Below are positions 25,040 to 33,527 of a stretch of 46,106 nucleotides of DNA, piece after piece. Made by a program: the position numbers and the translations under genes. Source of the stretch: DATGZX01 sp035296965 (lineage in GTDB: Bacteria > Planctomycetota > Planctomycetia > Gemmatales > Gemmataceae); NCBI GenBank assembly GCA_035296965.1, contig DATGZX010000184.1, positions 1-46,106 of the forward strand, read 5' to 3'. The stretch's first letter is position 1, and the number at the start of each line of letters is the position of its first letter. The notes beneath the pieces were generated by a model. That model had not been told where the DNA came from and made no database searches. It was given only the letters and a program-made list of their open reading frames with translations.

Positions 25040-25699
25040 GATACTTCCCTGAGAGGGGTCTACGGGGTTTTCTAGGGCAGCTAATCTCTTCGTATTTGTG
25101 GGCTAAACGCTAGCCAGGAAGCCGTATTCGGCTCTCAGCGCAGCACCGGGCTGAAACCCGACCAATTGGAGCAACCCAGCCATCAGCGTGCTGGACAAGG
25201 TCCTCTGCTTCCTTCCCCTTTCAGGCAGCGAGCAGTATGCGTGATGTGTAGGTCGCTCGCCTGCCGGACTCGGCGATCGCGGAAGACAGCAAGAGCATGC
25301 TCATGTATTTATGATAGACAGGCATTTCTCCGCTTACAAGTGGGAATGCTCTTGCCGGTTCGGAAGCTATCTTTCCACTCGCCCTCCCATAGTAACTCAA
25401 GCTCGACGAGAGATCGCTCGAGGTCGCCGGCGTTCCAGTTGGCCATTTTACGGCCGAGCCATGCTCTCAGGATCAGCTTGAGCAATCGCGGCTGCCATTG
25501 GTCGTCGGGGCAGATTATCTGCCGCTTGGATGGCATCTACCCTCAAATGCGCTCCAGTTGGCGAAAGGACGGCGCGGCCTCTGCTGCCGGCACCATACTT
25601 GCACCCTTGTTCCTCTACCGGCGGCTGAGCGAAGCGCCGACACGCGCTGCAGGAGAGGACCGGATATGCGCACGGCCATTTAGAAAAAGGAGAATCGAA
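25040..25699. other. intergenic, 660 bp between divergent genes
   Basis: It holds the promoter regions of the NtrC-type gene (minus) and the TIGR03000 gene (plus). A minus-strand frame of 75 codons at 25309-25536 starts at an ATG with gagggtag in front; it encodes a Trp- and Arg-rich peptide (KLILRAWLGRKMANW) with no recognised family, and I cannot tell whether it is real. The plus-strand frame that runs into the TIGR03000 gene from 25166 is rejected as an extension because a strong ribosome site marks ATG 25700. Confidence 0.4.
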
Positions 25700-26521
25700 A
25701 TGTCAAGAACCTTCTATGTGACCATCGGCACGGCTGCCATTGCCGTGGCGGCGTTCCTTATGACACCTGACTTCACTTTGGCACAACGTCATGGTGGCGG
25801 CGGGGGACGCGGCGGTGGCGGAAGCTGGCACGGCGGTGGTGGGGTTTCGCACGGCGGCGGCTGGGATGGCGGCGGCCGGCGCGGCTGGTACGGCGGCGGG
25901 GGCTGGGGATATCCGGGTTACGGTTACTATGGCTGGGATTACCCCAGCTATTACGGCTACGATTCTTACGGCTACGCTCCTGACTACTATTCTTACCAGC
26001 CGGATTACTATTCGAACTACGCGTCGCCCGACTACTCCTATTTCGGGACGGCTAGCGGAGATCGCTTTTACGGCAGCGTCACGAGTGGTCGTCGCAGTGC
26101 CGAAGACGTGAATTCGGCCTTCATCGATCTGCGTGTTCCGCCCAACGCTCGGGTCCTCTTCGAAGGCCAAAAAACAACGCAGACCGGTAACTTCCGTCGT
26201 TACATTTCGCCCGCGCTTACTCCTGACAAGGATTTCACGTATGACGTCGAGGCCCAATGGACGGAGAATGGCCGCGTGGTGAAACGGGCCCGCAAAGTTC
26301 ACGTCCGCGCAGGGCAGACAGTGATGGTCGATTTTCTGCGCCCGATGGCGACCAACGAAGGAATGGGCAACACTCCGGACGGAACCCGGAAGGCCCCTGG
26401 GACCCTACCTCCAGCCACTCCAAGGTCAGGCGGCAGTTCGGGGGGAACTACCTCTGGAGCAACGGGCAACCAGTCCGGAACCGTAACGTCTGCCAATCCT
26501 CCGGGCAAGCCGCCTGAATGA
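25700..26521 (+). CDS. secreted Gly/Tyr-rich protein with a TIGR03000 domain
   Basis: 273 residues from ATG 25700, with aaaggag 7 nt upstream. A signal peptide is visible (MSRTFYVTIGTAAIAVAAFL, cleavage after TLAQ or so). Residues about 30-70 are a Gly-rich stretch (GGGGGRGGGGSWHGGGG); 70-115 are Tyr-rich (GYPGYGYYGWDYPSYYGYD). Residues about 140-215 are a TIGR03000 domain, a planctomycete-specific beta-rich module: FIDLRVPPNARVLFEGQKT, then RRYISPALTPDKDFTYDVEAQW and KVHVRAGQTVMVDFLRP. The tail is Ser/Gly/Thr/Pro-rich. It is probably a cell-surface or cell-wall protein; its role is unknown. Confidence 0.88.
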   Translation: MSRTFYVTIGTAAIAVAAFLMTPDFTLAQRHGGGGGRGGGGSWHGGGGVSHGGGWDGGGRRGWYGGGGWGYPGYGYYGWDYPSYYGYDSYGYAPDYYSYQPDYYSNYASPDYSYFGTASGDRFYGSVTSGRRSAEDVNSAFIDLRVPPNARVLFEGQKTTQTGNFRRYISPALTPDKDFTYDVEAQWTENGRVVKRARKVHVRAGQTVMVDFLRPMATNEGMGNTPDGTRKAPGTLPPATPRSGGSSGGTTSGATGNQSGTVTSANPPGKPPE

Positions 26522-26706
26522 GGCGGGAAGATGCTGCGTTCGAAACTAGCTGACAACGAAACGAAATACCGAATGGCGAGCCCACGTCGAGGGTTCGGCA
26601 CCCTCTTGCGGGAGGGGGAGCTCTTGATCCTGGACTCGCCATCCGTTTGCTGACGATTACATCTCCCGCAATCCCGTGCCCACGACTTTGGCATAATCGT
26701 TGAATG
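26522..26706. terminator. short convergent spacer with hairpin
   Basis: The spacer between the TIGR03000 gene and the CHAD gene, which converge. It holds an inverted pair atggcgag/ctcgccat (about 26573 and 26636) and an inner ccctc..gaggg stem near 26600-26618. This may serve as a bidirectional terminator. Confidence 0.35.
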
Positions 26707-27648
26707 CTATAAAGGCGAAGGCTTCTCCCTTTCGCTGGCTTCCCCGTCGGTTCTCCACACCCGCCATAAATCGTGCAACCTGGCAACAAATTCCTTCGGC
26801 TTCGAGGCAAAAATGCGGCGCCCTAGGAGATCGGCTGCCTGCTGCAACTCGGCGCGACGGCGTGCGATAAGCCCTAGCAGTGTCGCGACCATGGCCGGCT
26901 GAGCCGCCATTCCTGGAATCTCCGTCAAGAAATCACGGAGGACCGCCAGATCGTGATCGTCGCCCAGTGCATCAGCCAGCTCATGCGCCTGGATTGCCTC
27001 CTGCGCGAGACTCTGATGCATCGGTTCTATGATTTGCAGCTGATGCCAGAGATCCTTCACGCGCTTACGCCATTCATGCAGATGTTCCACGCTGGGCTCA
27101 GAAGCGGCGGCGGCGAAGGCTTTCCGGCCCCGGCGGTAGACGGATTTCAAACCGTTTCGCAACGCCGCCCAGCCGTCATGTTCAATGACCCAATCCTTGA
27201 CGCGTGGGCGCGATGCCTGAAGAATAACCGCGACCACAGCCTGAGCGTTCTCTTCATCCAGCACGCGCTTGCAGATCGCGCGTTCGTGGGCCAGCAATTC
27301 CCGGCGCGCTTCTTCCAGCGACTCCCGGGTCACTTCCGCGGCATAGTGCGCCGCCAGTTTATCGAGCGTTTCGACAAGCACCTGTGCGTCGCGCACTTCC
27401 GTCAGAGGCCGGCCCGCGTCGCGAAAGCAGGCATTTTCGCGCGGATAGACCTCCGGTCCCAATTCCTCGCGGACCAATTTCAAGGCGGCGCGTATCTTCT
27501 TGAAACGACGCCGGGCATCGTGCACGGCCTCGATGCGGCTCCCATCGACGTGGGCAGTCAACGCGTCGAGGGACTTGTCGATTTCCTTGCGCACGATCCG
27601 CCTGATGCCCTGTGGAACCGACTCGTTGATTTTCAGTTCAAAAGCCAT
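26707..27648 (-). CDS. CHAD domain protein
   Basis: 313 residues starting MAFELKINESVPQGIRRIVR. It is an all-helical CHAD domain: conserved basic and acidic residues in AVHDARRRFKKIRAALKLVR (residues 42-61), then DAGRPLTEVRDAQVLVETLD, then HEWRKRVKDLWHQLQ and ELADALGDDHDLAVLRDFL. These are the duplicated H..R...R..R and LG..RD..V motifs of the family. CHAD domains bind inorganic polyphosphate and are often found with polyphosphate granules or CYTH enzymes; no CYTH gene is adjacent. No signal peptide is seen. No clear ribosome site precedes the start, but the N-terminus fits the family. Confidence 0.9.
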   Translation of the reverse strand: MAFELKINESVPQGIRRIVRKEIDKSLDALTAHVDGSRIEAVHDARRRFKKIRAALKLVREELGPEVYPRENACFRDAGRPLTEVRDAQVLVETLDKLAAHYAAEVTRESLEEARRELLAHERAICKRVLDEENAQAVVAVILQASRPRVKDWVIEHDGWAALRNGLKSVYRRGRKAFAAAASEPSVEHLHEWRKRVKDLWHQLQIIEPMHQSLAQEAIQAHELADALGDDHDLAVLRDFLTEIPGMAAQPAMVATLLGLIARRRAELQQAADLLGRRIFASKPKEFVARLHDLWRVWRTDGEASEREKPSPL

Positions 27649-27959
27649 GAGAATGGTCCGATCGCATGTGATGGCCGCCTGTAAAATCCGCTGCGTTCGC
27701 CCCTTGCAGAGATGCCCGCGCGGACTCCTCGAATTGGAAAATAACCGCTGCTAGGAGGCGTGACGGTGGGGAGACATTCAAGGGGCCGATCCCAACCTGT
27801 CAGGTTATTCTCTCCTATTTCTCGTGTGGCATGCAAGGCAGCGCAGCTGATCCGTTTCCGAGTCACTAAAATACCGGGAAGCCGTGAGATCAAGAAATGC
27901 TTCCGGAATCAAGGCTTTCCACCCTGTGAATGGCTCCAGCTTAACAAGGAGACGAATCG
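27649..27959. other. intergenic, 310 bp between divergent genes
   Basis: It holds the upstream regions of the CHAD gene (minus) and the ThuA-like gene (plus), including aaggag at about 27946-27951 before ATG 27960. I see no repeat or RNA structure in it. Confidence 0.4.
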
Positions 27960-28742
27960 ATGCTTTGCCGAGCTTCCGCCCTTCTGACTCTGGCCTGCAT
28001 TTCCTGTTGGACGCCGTCGGCTCCCGCGCAGCAAAAGGTGCCTGCCGGGGCGAAAGTGCTGCTCCTTTCGGGCGGCCAGCGCGACCATCACGCTTACCGC
28101 CGGCAGGCTCAACGTCTCCAGAAGATTCTGGAGGACAGCAGACAGTTCGAGGTGACCATCTGTGAGGATGCGGCCATCCTTTTGACTCCTTCGCTGCGCA
28201 AGTACGACATGCTCCTGGTGACGGCCGACCGTAGGGATCCGGAATTCCGCCTGACCGAGGAGCAGCAGCGCGCCATGTTGAATTTCGTTGAGGAGGGCAA
28301 GGGACTCTTTTCGTTCCACGCGTTCTGCTGCGCCGACAAGACCTGGCTGCCGCAGATGCGTGAACTCATTGGCGGCGTTCTCTCCCACGTCGGCACGCCG
28401 GATACCAAGGTCCGTATTGGCAAGTACCCCGTGAAAATTGTCGATCAAGACCATCCGATCACGCGTGGGCTCTCAGATTTCGAGCACGAGGATGAATTGT
28501 ACTATCACTTGCAAACGCAAGGAGAGCTGAAGCCGCTCGTCGTGGCGGTGTATGAGGGGAAAGATTGGCCAATCCTTTGGACTCGGAGCTATGGGCGCGG
28601 CAAGGTGTGCGTAAGTGTTTTTGGCCACTGCGGCGTACAGCCGAACGCCAAGGATCCGCTAGACCAGGCGCCGTTCCGAGATCTCGTCTTGCGGGGCATG
28701 GCCTGGACGGCAGGGCGCGAACTTCCAGCGCCCTCGCGCTGA
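27960..28742 (+). CDS. secreted ThuA-like protein
   Basis: 260 residues from ATG 27960, with aaggag about 8 nt upstream. An N-terminal signal peptide ends around residue 22 (SAPAQQ). The rest is a ThuA-like domain, a class I glutamine-amidotransferase-like Rossmann fold: KVLLLSGGQRDHHAYRRQ at the start, YDMLLVTADRR, then MLNFVEEGKGLFSFHAFCC, GGVLSHVG, DHPITRGLSDFEHEDELYYHL, PILWTRSYGRGKVCVSVFGH, and a closing LRGMAWTAGRE. Planctomycetes carry many secreted ThuA proteins, linked by context to sugar degradation; the reaction is not settled. It is alone here, convergent with the TIGR03067 gene. Confidence 0.88.
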   Translation: MLCRASALLTLACISCWTPSAPAQQKVPAGAKVLLLSGGQRDHHAYRRQAQRLQKILEDSRQFEVTICEDAAILLTPSLRKYDMLLVTADRRDPEFRLTEEQQRAMLNFVEEGKGLFSFHAFCCADKTWLPQMRELIGGVLSHVGTPDTKVRIGKYPVKIVDQDHPITRGLSDFEHEDELYYHLQTQGELKPLVVAVYEGKDWPILWTRSYGRGKVCVSVFGHCGVQPNAKDPLDQAPFRDLVLRGMAWTAGRELPAPSR

Positions 28743-28845
28743 GGTGGAAGCGCACGCAGATCCGACCCAAGCGGCCCTCCATGTCGAGCCAAAGACGGCC
28801 AAGCGGATGGTGGCCGCTTGGCCCGCTCGCTGCTCGCGCAACTTC

Positions 28846-29292
28846 TTACTTCTTTAGCCGTTTGAACACGACGCAGGTTACGCCGCTGTCCGCCTTGGAC
28901 GCAAACTCCGTGGGCCGCTTGCCTTCGGCAGAGATGAAGCAAATCTTGTACTCGTCTCCGCTGACCTCGTAGATGCCCTGCAACTTGTCCCCCGCCTGAT
29001 CGCCCTCGGTAGGTAGGATCTCGACCGCCTTGGGTTTCTTGCTCGGGTCGAGCTTGGTCGTGCCGCGCATGACAACATTGTCGTCCTGCTTGAAGGTAAA
29101 CTTTTCCCCTTCCACGATCAGGCTGTATTGCTTGATCTGGTCGCTATCCATTTTTTCGCCGTTCGCGGTAAACGAAACAACTGACCAGGTGCCGGCGAGT
29201 TTAGCCAAATCCTTCTTGACAGCAGCATCGGGCGCTCCGTCGGCGGCAAGGAACAGCCCGACTACCAACAGTCCCAGCATGCGAATCTTCAT
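28846..29292 (-). CDS. secreted TIGR03067-domain protein
   Basis: 148 residues from ATG 29292, with ggagg 6 nt upstream; the frame is open further up but that part is not homologous. A short signal peptide (MKIRMLGLLVVGLFLAADG) is followed by the lipocalin-like TIGR03067 module: AKLAGTWSVVSFTANGEKM, LIVEGEKFTFKQDDNVVMRG, KLDPSKKPKAVEILP, GIYEVSGDEYKICF and RPTEFASKADSG. This module is typical of planctomycetes and often follows sigma-factor or protein kinase genes, which is not the case here. Function is unknown; it is likely extracytoplasmic. Confidence 0.88.
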   Translation of the reverse strand: MKIRMLGLLVVGLFLAADGAPDAAVKKDLAKLAGTWSVVSFTANGEKMDSDQIKQYSLIVEGEKFTFKQDDNVVMRGTTKLDPSKKPKAVEILPTEGDQAGDKLQGIYEVSGDEYKICFISAEGKRPTEFASKADSGVTCVVFKRLKK

Positions 29293-29500
29293 GGCGTACC
29301 TCCAGAACTGAACAGAGAGATGGGTGAGCGTTGGCATTTTATGATGAGTCCGCGGAAAGGCGAGGAGGCCGCGAATTCCCAATACGCCAGGACAAACCGC
29401 CTTGAGGCTCAACCGTTTGACGGCCTTGCCTGGACGGTTAGAATGGGTATGGAATAATGGTGCGGGTGCCCCATCGACGATGTCATCAAGGAAACTCTTC

Positions 29501-30277
29501 ATGCGTGCGCTCACCGCCATTCCCGTCTATAACGAAGAACGCCATCTCCGCTTGGTCCTTAAGGAAGTCCGGCGCTACAGCCCGGAAATCCTGGTCATCA
29601 ATGACGGTTCGACGGATCGTACGGCGGAGATTCTGAGCAGCGAAGCTGGAATCCATATCATCACCCATTCCCAGAACCGCGGCTACGGGGCCGCCCTGAT
29701 TTCCGCCTTCGCCTACGTTCTGCAGCACCAATTCGACGTTTTGGTCACGACGGATTGCGACGGCCAGCACGAACCTTCGCGCATCTCCGTGCTCCTGGAG
29801 GCGATCCACGATGCCGATATCGTCTCCGGCAGCCGGTACTTGCGGTTTTTCCGTCAGAATACACATGCCCCGCAGGATCGCCTGAAGATCAACCAACGCA
29901 TCACGACCGAGTTGAATCAGCGCTTTGGCCTGAACCTCACGGATGCATTCTGCGGATTCAAGGCCTATCGTGCCGGCGCGCTGGCCAAGTTGCGCATCAC
30001 GGAAACCGGCTGGGGCATGCCGTTGCAGCTTTGGGCGCAGGCGGCCTTTCTGAAGTTACGCATCAAAGAAGTGGCCGTGCCCCGCGTCTATCTCGATCCC
30101 AAGCGCGCGTTTGGGGGCGTCCTCAACGATGCCGATGAGCGTCTGAGCTATTATCGCCGGGTCATCGCCGAGGCCGAAAACGGCATCCCCTCCGAGAAGC
30201 AAGAGGGCACCGTTGCCGACTCAGCTCCGCCTGCCACGGGCTACACCTTCGACTGCTGTGCGGAGTCCTGCTGGTGA
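29501..30277 (+). CDS. family 2 glycosyltransferase
   Basis: 258 residues from ATG 29501, with aaggaa about 8 nt upstream. It is a GT-A fold of the dolichol-phosphate-mannose-synthase type: AIPVYNEERHLRLVLKEV at the N-terminus, VINDGSTDRTAEIL, then HSQNRGYGAAL, and the metal/nucleotide-sugar motif TTDCDGQHEP near residue 85. No membrane segments follow, so it is soluble or membrane-associated. Donor and acceptor are unknown; undecaprenyl-phosphate sugars are common acceptors in this group. Its TGA stop overlaps the GTG start of the next gene (30274), which indicates translational coupling. Confidence 0.9.
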   Translation: MRALTAIPVYNEERHLRLVLKEVRRYSPEILVINDGSTDRTAEILSSEAGIHIITHSQNRGYGAALISAFAYVLQHQFDVLVTTDCDGQHEPSRISVLLEAIHDADIVSGSRYLRFFRQNTHAPQDRLKINQRITTELNQRFGLNLTDAFCGFKAYRAGALAKLRITETGWGMPLQLWAQAAFLKLRIKEVAVPRVYLDPKRAFGGVLNDADERLSYYRRVIAEAENGIPSEKQEGTVADSAPPATGYTFDCCAESCW

Positions 30278-31875
30278 GCCCGCCTCGCCGTCTGCGAGCG
30301 CCACACGAAGACGGCGCCGTAGTATCAGAACCGCCACTTGCTGATTTCGCGAGCCTGCTTGCTGCAAATCGGCAGGCGTTGAGCCGGCCGCCTGGCGAGA
30401 TTTTGGGCCGGCCCTGGATTGAAGTGCGCGGGCACGCGCAGCAGACTGCTCTCGCAGCAGCCCGTTCGTACCTCCAGGATGTATGTGAGCCTGTTCCTCC
30501 CTTGCGCGACGCCCCTCTCCTTATGGCCGGCCATCAACCGGAACTCTTCCATCCAGGAGTCTGGATCAAGAATTTTGCACTGCATGGCCTGGCGAAGGCG
30601 CACGGCCTGACGCCGATCAATCTCGTCGTCGACAACGACACGGCAAAGTCGACTTCATTACGCATTCCGGTTCTAAATGCCGGCGCCAATCCCTGGCCGC
30701 ACGTGGTGCATGTTCCCTTCGATCACTGGTCGGGTGAAGCTCCTTATGAAGAGCGGCAGGTGCAGGACGAACAGCTTTTTGCGACGCTGCCGGCCCGCGT
30801 CGCCGAGTTGAACAAGGACTGGGGATTCTCGCCCTTTCTTCCCAGTTTTTGGGAGGAGGTCCGCCGCCAGGCAGGGCGCACGCGCTTGCTTGGCGAACGG
30901 CTGGCCGCCGCCCGGCGCGACTTCGAACGGCGCTGGGGCTGCCATAACCTCGAGCTTCCGGTCAGCCAGCTCTGTCGCACGGAGCCGTTCGCCTGGTTTG
31001 TCTGTCATTTGCTTCTAGAATTGCCGCGCTTTCATTCCACCTACAACGCTTGCGTCCAGGCCTATCGCAAGCGCTACGGTATTCGCAGCCGCAATCATCC
31101 CGTGCCTGACCTGATTGCCGAAGGCGATTGGTTGGAGGTCCCGCTCTGGGCCTGGCGCACAGGCAGCTTGATCCGCGGCCGCCTGCTCGGGCGCCGAACC
31201 GGGACTGCCATCGAGCTGCGTGTCGGCCAAGAGCCCTGGCCCGCGCTGCCGCTTCCCGCAGCCACGGGCGCTAACCTGGTGCACGCCTGGCAGGATCTGG
31301 AACAGCAAGGTTTGAAGGTCCGCAGCCGGGCCTTGACGAACACCCTCTACGCACGCCTGTTCCTCGCCGATCTCTTCATCCACGGCATTGGGGGCGGCAA
31401 GTACGACGAATTGACCGATGAAATCATTCGCCAATTTTACCATTGCGAACCGCCGGGTTATCTCGTACTCTCAGCCACGCTGCTGCTGCCCCTGCCGGCG
31501 TTTCCGGCCCGCCCGGAAAGGCGCCGCGCGCTGGCCGGCGAATTGCGTGACGTGCGCTACAACCCACAGCGCCATCTGGCGGATGACAATTCACGCCACG
31601 CGGAGGCAGCGGAATTATGTGCCAGCAAAGACGCCCTCATCCATCAAGAGCCCGTTAGCGCAAGGGAGCGCCGCGAACGCTTCCATGCGCTGCGCTCGTT
31701 GACGGATCGGTTAAGGCCTTACGTGGCCAATCGGGAGAGCCAGTTACTGAGGACTCTGGACGAATGCGTTCAAGAGCTTCAAGGCAATGCGGTCCTTCGA
31801 AACCGGGAATACGCTTTCTGTCTTTACCCCGAAGAATTGCTACGCCCCTTTTGCATGCGCTTTCTCTCTCGCTGA
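30274..31875 (+). CDS. conserved hypothetical protein, faintly BshC-like
   Basis: 533 residues from GTG 30274, overlapping the stop of the glycosyltransferase (gtga). There is no signal peptide or membrane segment. I do not recognise a named domain with certainty. The region PLLMAGHQPELFHPGVWIKN near residues 80-100, followed by LVVDNDTAKS, recalls the TGQQ.GLF.GP...Y and EDHD segments of BshC, the 530-540-residue enzyme proposed to add cysteine in bacillithiol synthesis. The overall length also fits. Other striking segments are WLEVPLWAWRTGSLIRGRL and LFIHGIGGGKYDELTDEII. No bshA or bshB lies in the window, so bacillithiol synthesis is not supported. The coupling to a glycosyltransferase suggests a role with a sugar-containing product. 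Coding is certain, function is not. Confidence 0.8.
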   Translation: MSPPRRLRAPHEDGAVVSEPPLADFASLLAANRQALSRPPGEILGRPWIEVRGHAQQTALAAARSYLQDVCEPVPPLRDAPLLMAGHQPELFHPGVWIKNFALHGLAKAHGLTPINLVVDNDTAKSTSLRIPVLNAGANPWPHVVHVPFDHWSGEAPYEERQVQDEQLFATLPARVAELNKDWGFSPFLPSFWEEVRRQAGRTRLLGERLAAARRDFERRWGCHNLELPVSQLCRTEPFAWFVCHLLLELPRFHSTYNACVQAYRKRYGIRSRNHPVPDLIAEGDWLEVPLWAWRTGSLIRGRLLGRRTGTAIELRVGQEPWPALPLPAATGANLVHAWQDLEQQGLKVRSRALTNTLYARLFLADLFIHGIGGGKYDELTDEIIRQFYHCEPPGYLVLSATLLLPLPAFPARPERRRALAGELRDVRYNPQRHLADDNSRHAEAAELCASKDALIHQEPVSARERRERFHALRSLTDRLRPYVANRESQLLRTLDECVQELQGNAVLRNREYAFCLYPEELLRPFCMRFLSR

Positions 31876-31935
31876 CGTCGGCCAGCGCTCGCTGGGACCG
31901 GACCATCCACGAACGTTGCGACAGGAGGGCCAACG

Positions 31936-33516
31936 ATGAAGAAACTCAAAGTGCTGGCGCTAGGGTTGCTCCTTGCAGTTCCGGCCGTGGAATGGAAGCA
32001 CGCGCTTGCTCAGGAATACTCCCCCGCCGCGCCCGCTCCAGCTGGCCAGGTCGCTTCCCTGCGCTTCGAAGTCACGCTGGCGCCGGGCTTGATCGCTGCT
32101 CCGCGCAACGGACGGCTGCTCATCGTTTTGAGCAGGCAGGCAACGCCTGAACCGCGCGAATTGATTGGGGAAACCGGCTTGTCGGCGCCGCCGGTGTTCG
32201 GACGCGACGTGGATGGTTTCCGACCTGGTGGCGTCGCCGTTGTGGACCAGCGTGCGGAGGTATTTCCCATCGGCCGCCTCAACGAATTGCCGGCGGGGGA
32301 ATACTACGTCCAGGCGGTCTTCGATACAAACTTGGATTTGAAGCTGCCCAGCGCTCCCGACAATCTTTACAGTAAGGTTGTGAAGGCAACTCTGCCTCCC
32401 ACAGGGGGCGGCACGCTAAGGCTCGAACTCGATCAAAAGATTCCCCAGGAGCAATTGCCGGCCGAAAGCTCGAACGTCAAGTACATCAAGCTGCAATCGA
32501 GCCTTTTGAGCCGCTTCCATGGCAGGCCTATGTACTTGCGGGCCGGAGTGATCTTACCTCGAAACTACGACAAGGAACCCGGCCGCCGCTATCCTCTTCG
32601 CGTACATATCGGGGGTTATGGAACGCGCTTTACCCACGTCGCGAATATGATGGCTCCCTATTCGGAGTTCCGGAAGGCCTGGTCGGCGGAGAACGCCCCC
32701 GAAATGATCCTGCTCCATCTGGACGGCGCAGGCCCCTACGGCGACCCCTATCAGGTCAATTCCGCCAATAATGGTCCATACGGCGACGCGCTCACCAAGG
32801 AGTTGATCCCCTACGTTGAACTGCGCTTCCGGGCTATCGGCCAGCCCTATGCGCGCGTGCTTGACGGGGGGTCCACGGGCGGGTGGGTGTCCTTGGCTCT
32901 GCAAGTCTTTTATCCGGACTTTTTCAACGGCGCGTGGTCCCAATGTCCCGATCCCGTCGATTTCCGCGCCTACGAGTTGATCGACATCTACAAGGATAGC
33001 AACGCCTACGTGAACGAACGCGGCTTCGAAAGGCCCGCGGCGCGCGAAATTAACGGCGATGTGCGCTACACCGTCCGCCACGAGTGTCAGCTCGAGAACG
33101 TGCTTGGACGCGGCAATCGCTGGACCCTGTCTGGAAAGGACTGGTGCGCCTGGAATGCCACTTTCGGACCGCGCGGCCGCGACGGGCTTCCCTGGCCGCT
33201 CTGGGAACCGAAGACCGGCCAGCTGGACCGCCGAGTTGTCGGCCACTGGAGCAACTACGACTTACGCATGGTTCTCGAAAAGAACTGGAAGGCGCTGGGG
33301 CCGAAGCTGAGAGGGAAAATCCACATCTGGGTTGGCGAGGCAGACGATTACTTTCTCAATAATGCGGTTCATCTGCTGGATGCATTTTTGCGCGAGGCCG
33401 ATCCGCCCTACGAGGGCAAGGTCGTCTATGGCCCAGGCCGGGGACACACAGCCGGATGGTCTCAGCAACAAGTCATGGCGGAGATGGCAGCAGCCATCAA
33501 TAGACCGGCGCGCTAA
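31936..33516 (+). CDS. secreted esterase (enterochelin-esterase/esterase D fold)
   Basis: 526 residues from ATG 31936, with ggagg about 9 nt upstream. A signal peptide ends near residue 25 (HALAQ). An N-terminal beta domain (residues about 40-175) precedes an alpha/beta-hydrolase of the putative-esterase family. It shows RPMYLRAGVILPRNYDKEPG, PLRVHIGGYG, the nucleophile motif LDGGSTGGWVSL with Ser near residue 314, the acid in VGEADDYFLN near 470, and His in GRGHTAGW near 503. The complete Ser-Asp-His triad supports an active esterase. Substrate is unknown; xylan or other polysaccharide esters are plausible for an exported planctomycete enzyme. It ends 11 bp before the convergent TPR lipoprotein gene. 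Confidence 0.88.
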   Translation: MKKLKVLALGLLLAVPAVEWKHALAQEYSPAAPAPAGQVASLRFEVTLAPGLIAAPRNGRLLIVLSRQATPEPRELIGETGLSAPPVFGRDVDGFRPGGVAVVDQRAEVFPIGRLNELPAGEYYVQAVFDTNLDLKLPSAPDNLYSKVVKATLPPTGGGTLRLELDQKIPQEQLPAESSNVKYIKLQSSLLSRFHGRPMYLRAGVILPRNYDKEPGRRYPLRVHIGGYGTRFTHVANMMAPYSEFRKAWSAENAPEMILLHLDGAGPYGDPYQVNSANNGPYGDALTKELIPYVELRFRAIGQPYARVLDGGSTGGWVSLALQVFYPDFFNGAWSQCPDPVDFRAYELIDIYKDSNAYVNERGFERPAAREINGDVRYTVRHECQLENVLGRGNRWTLSGKDWCAWNATFGPRGRDGLPWPLWEPKTGQLDRRVVGHWSNYDLRMVLEKNWKALGPKLRGKIHIWVGEADDYFLNNAVHLLDAFLREADPPYEGKVVYGPGRGHTAGWSQQQVMAEMAAAINRPAR

Positions 33517-33527
33517 AACGCGGTTTC

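Noticed and set aside
25166..25699. An N-terminal extension of the TIGR03000 protein
   Set aside because: The stretch has no similarity to anything, and a strong ribosome site and signal peptide mark ATG 25700 as the start.
30274..31875. Calling the 533-residue protein bshC outright
   Set aside because: The resemblance is limited to one region and length, key BshC residues differ, and no other bacillithiol gene is present.
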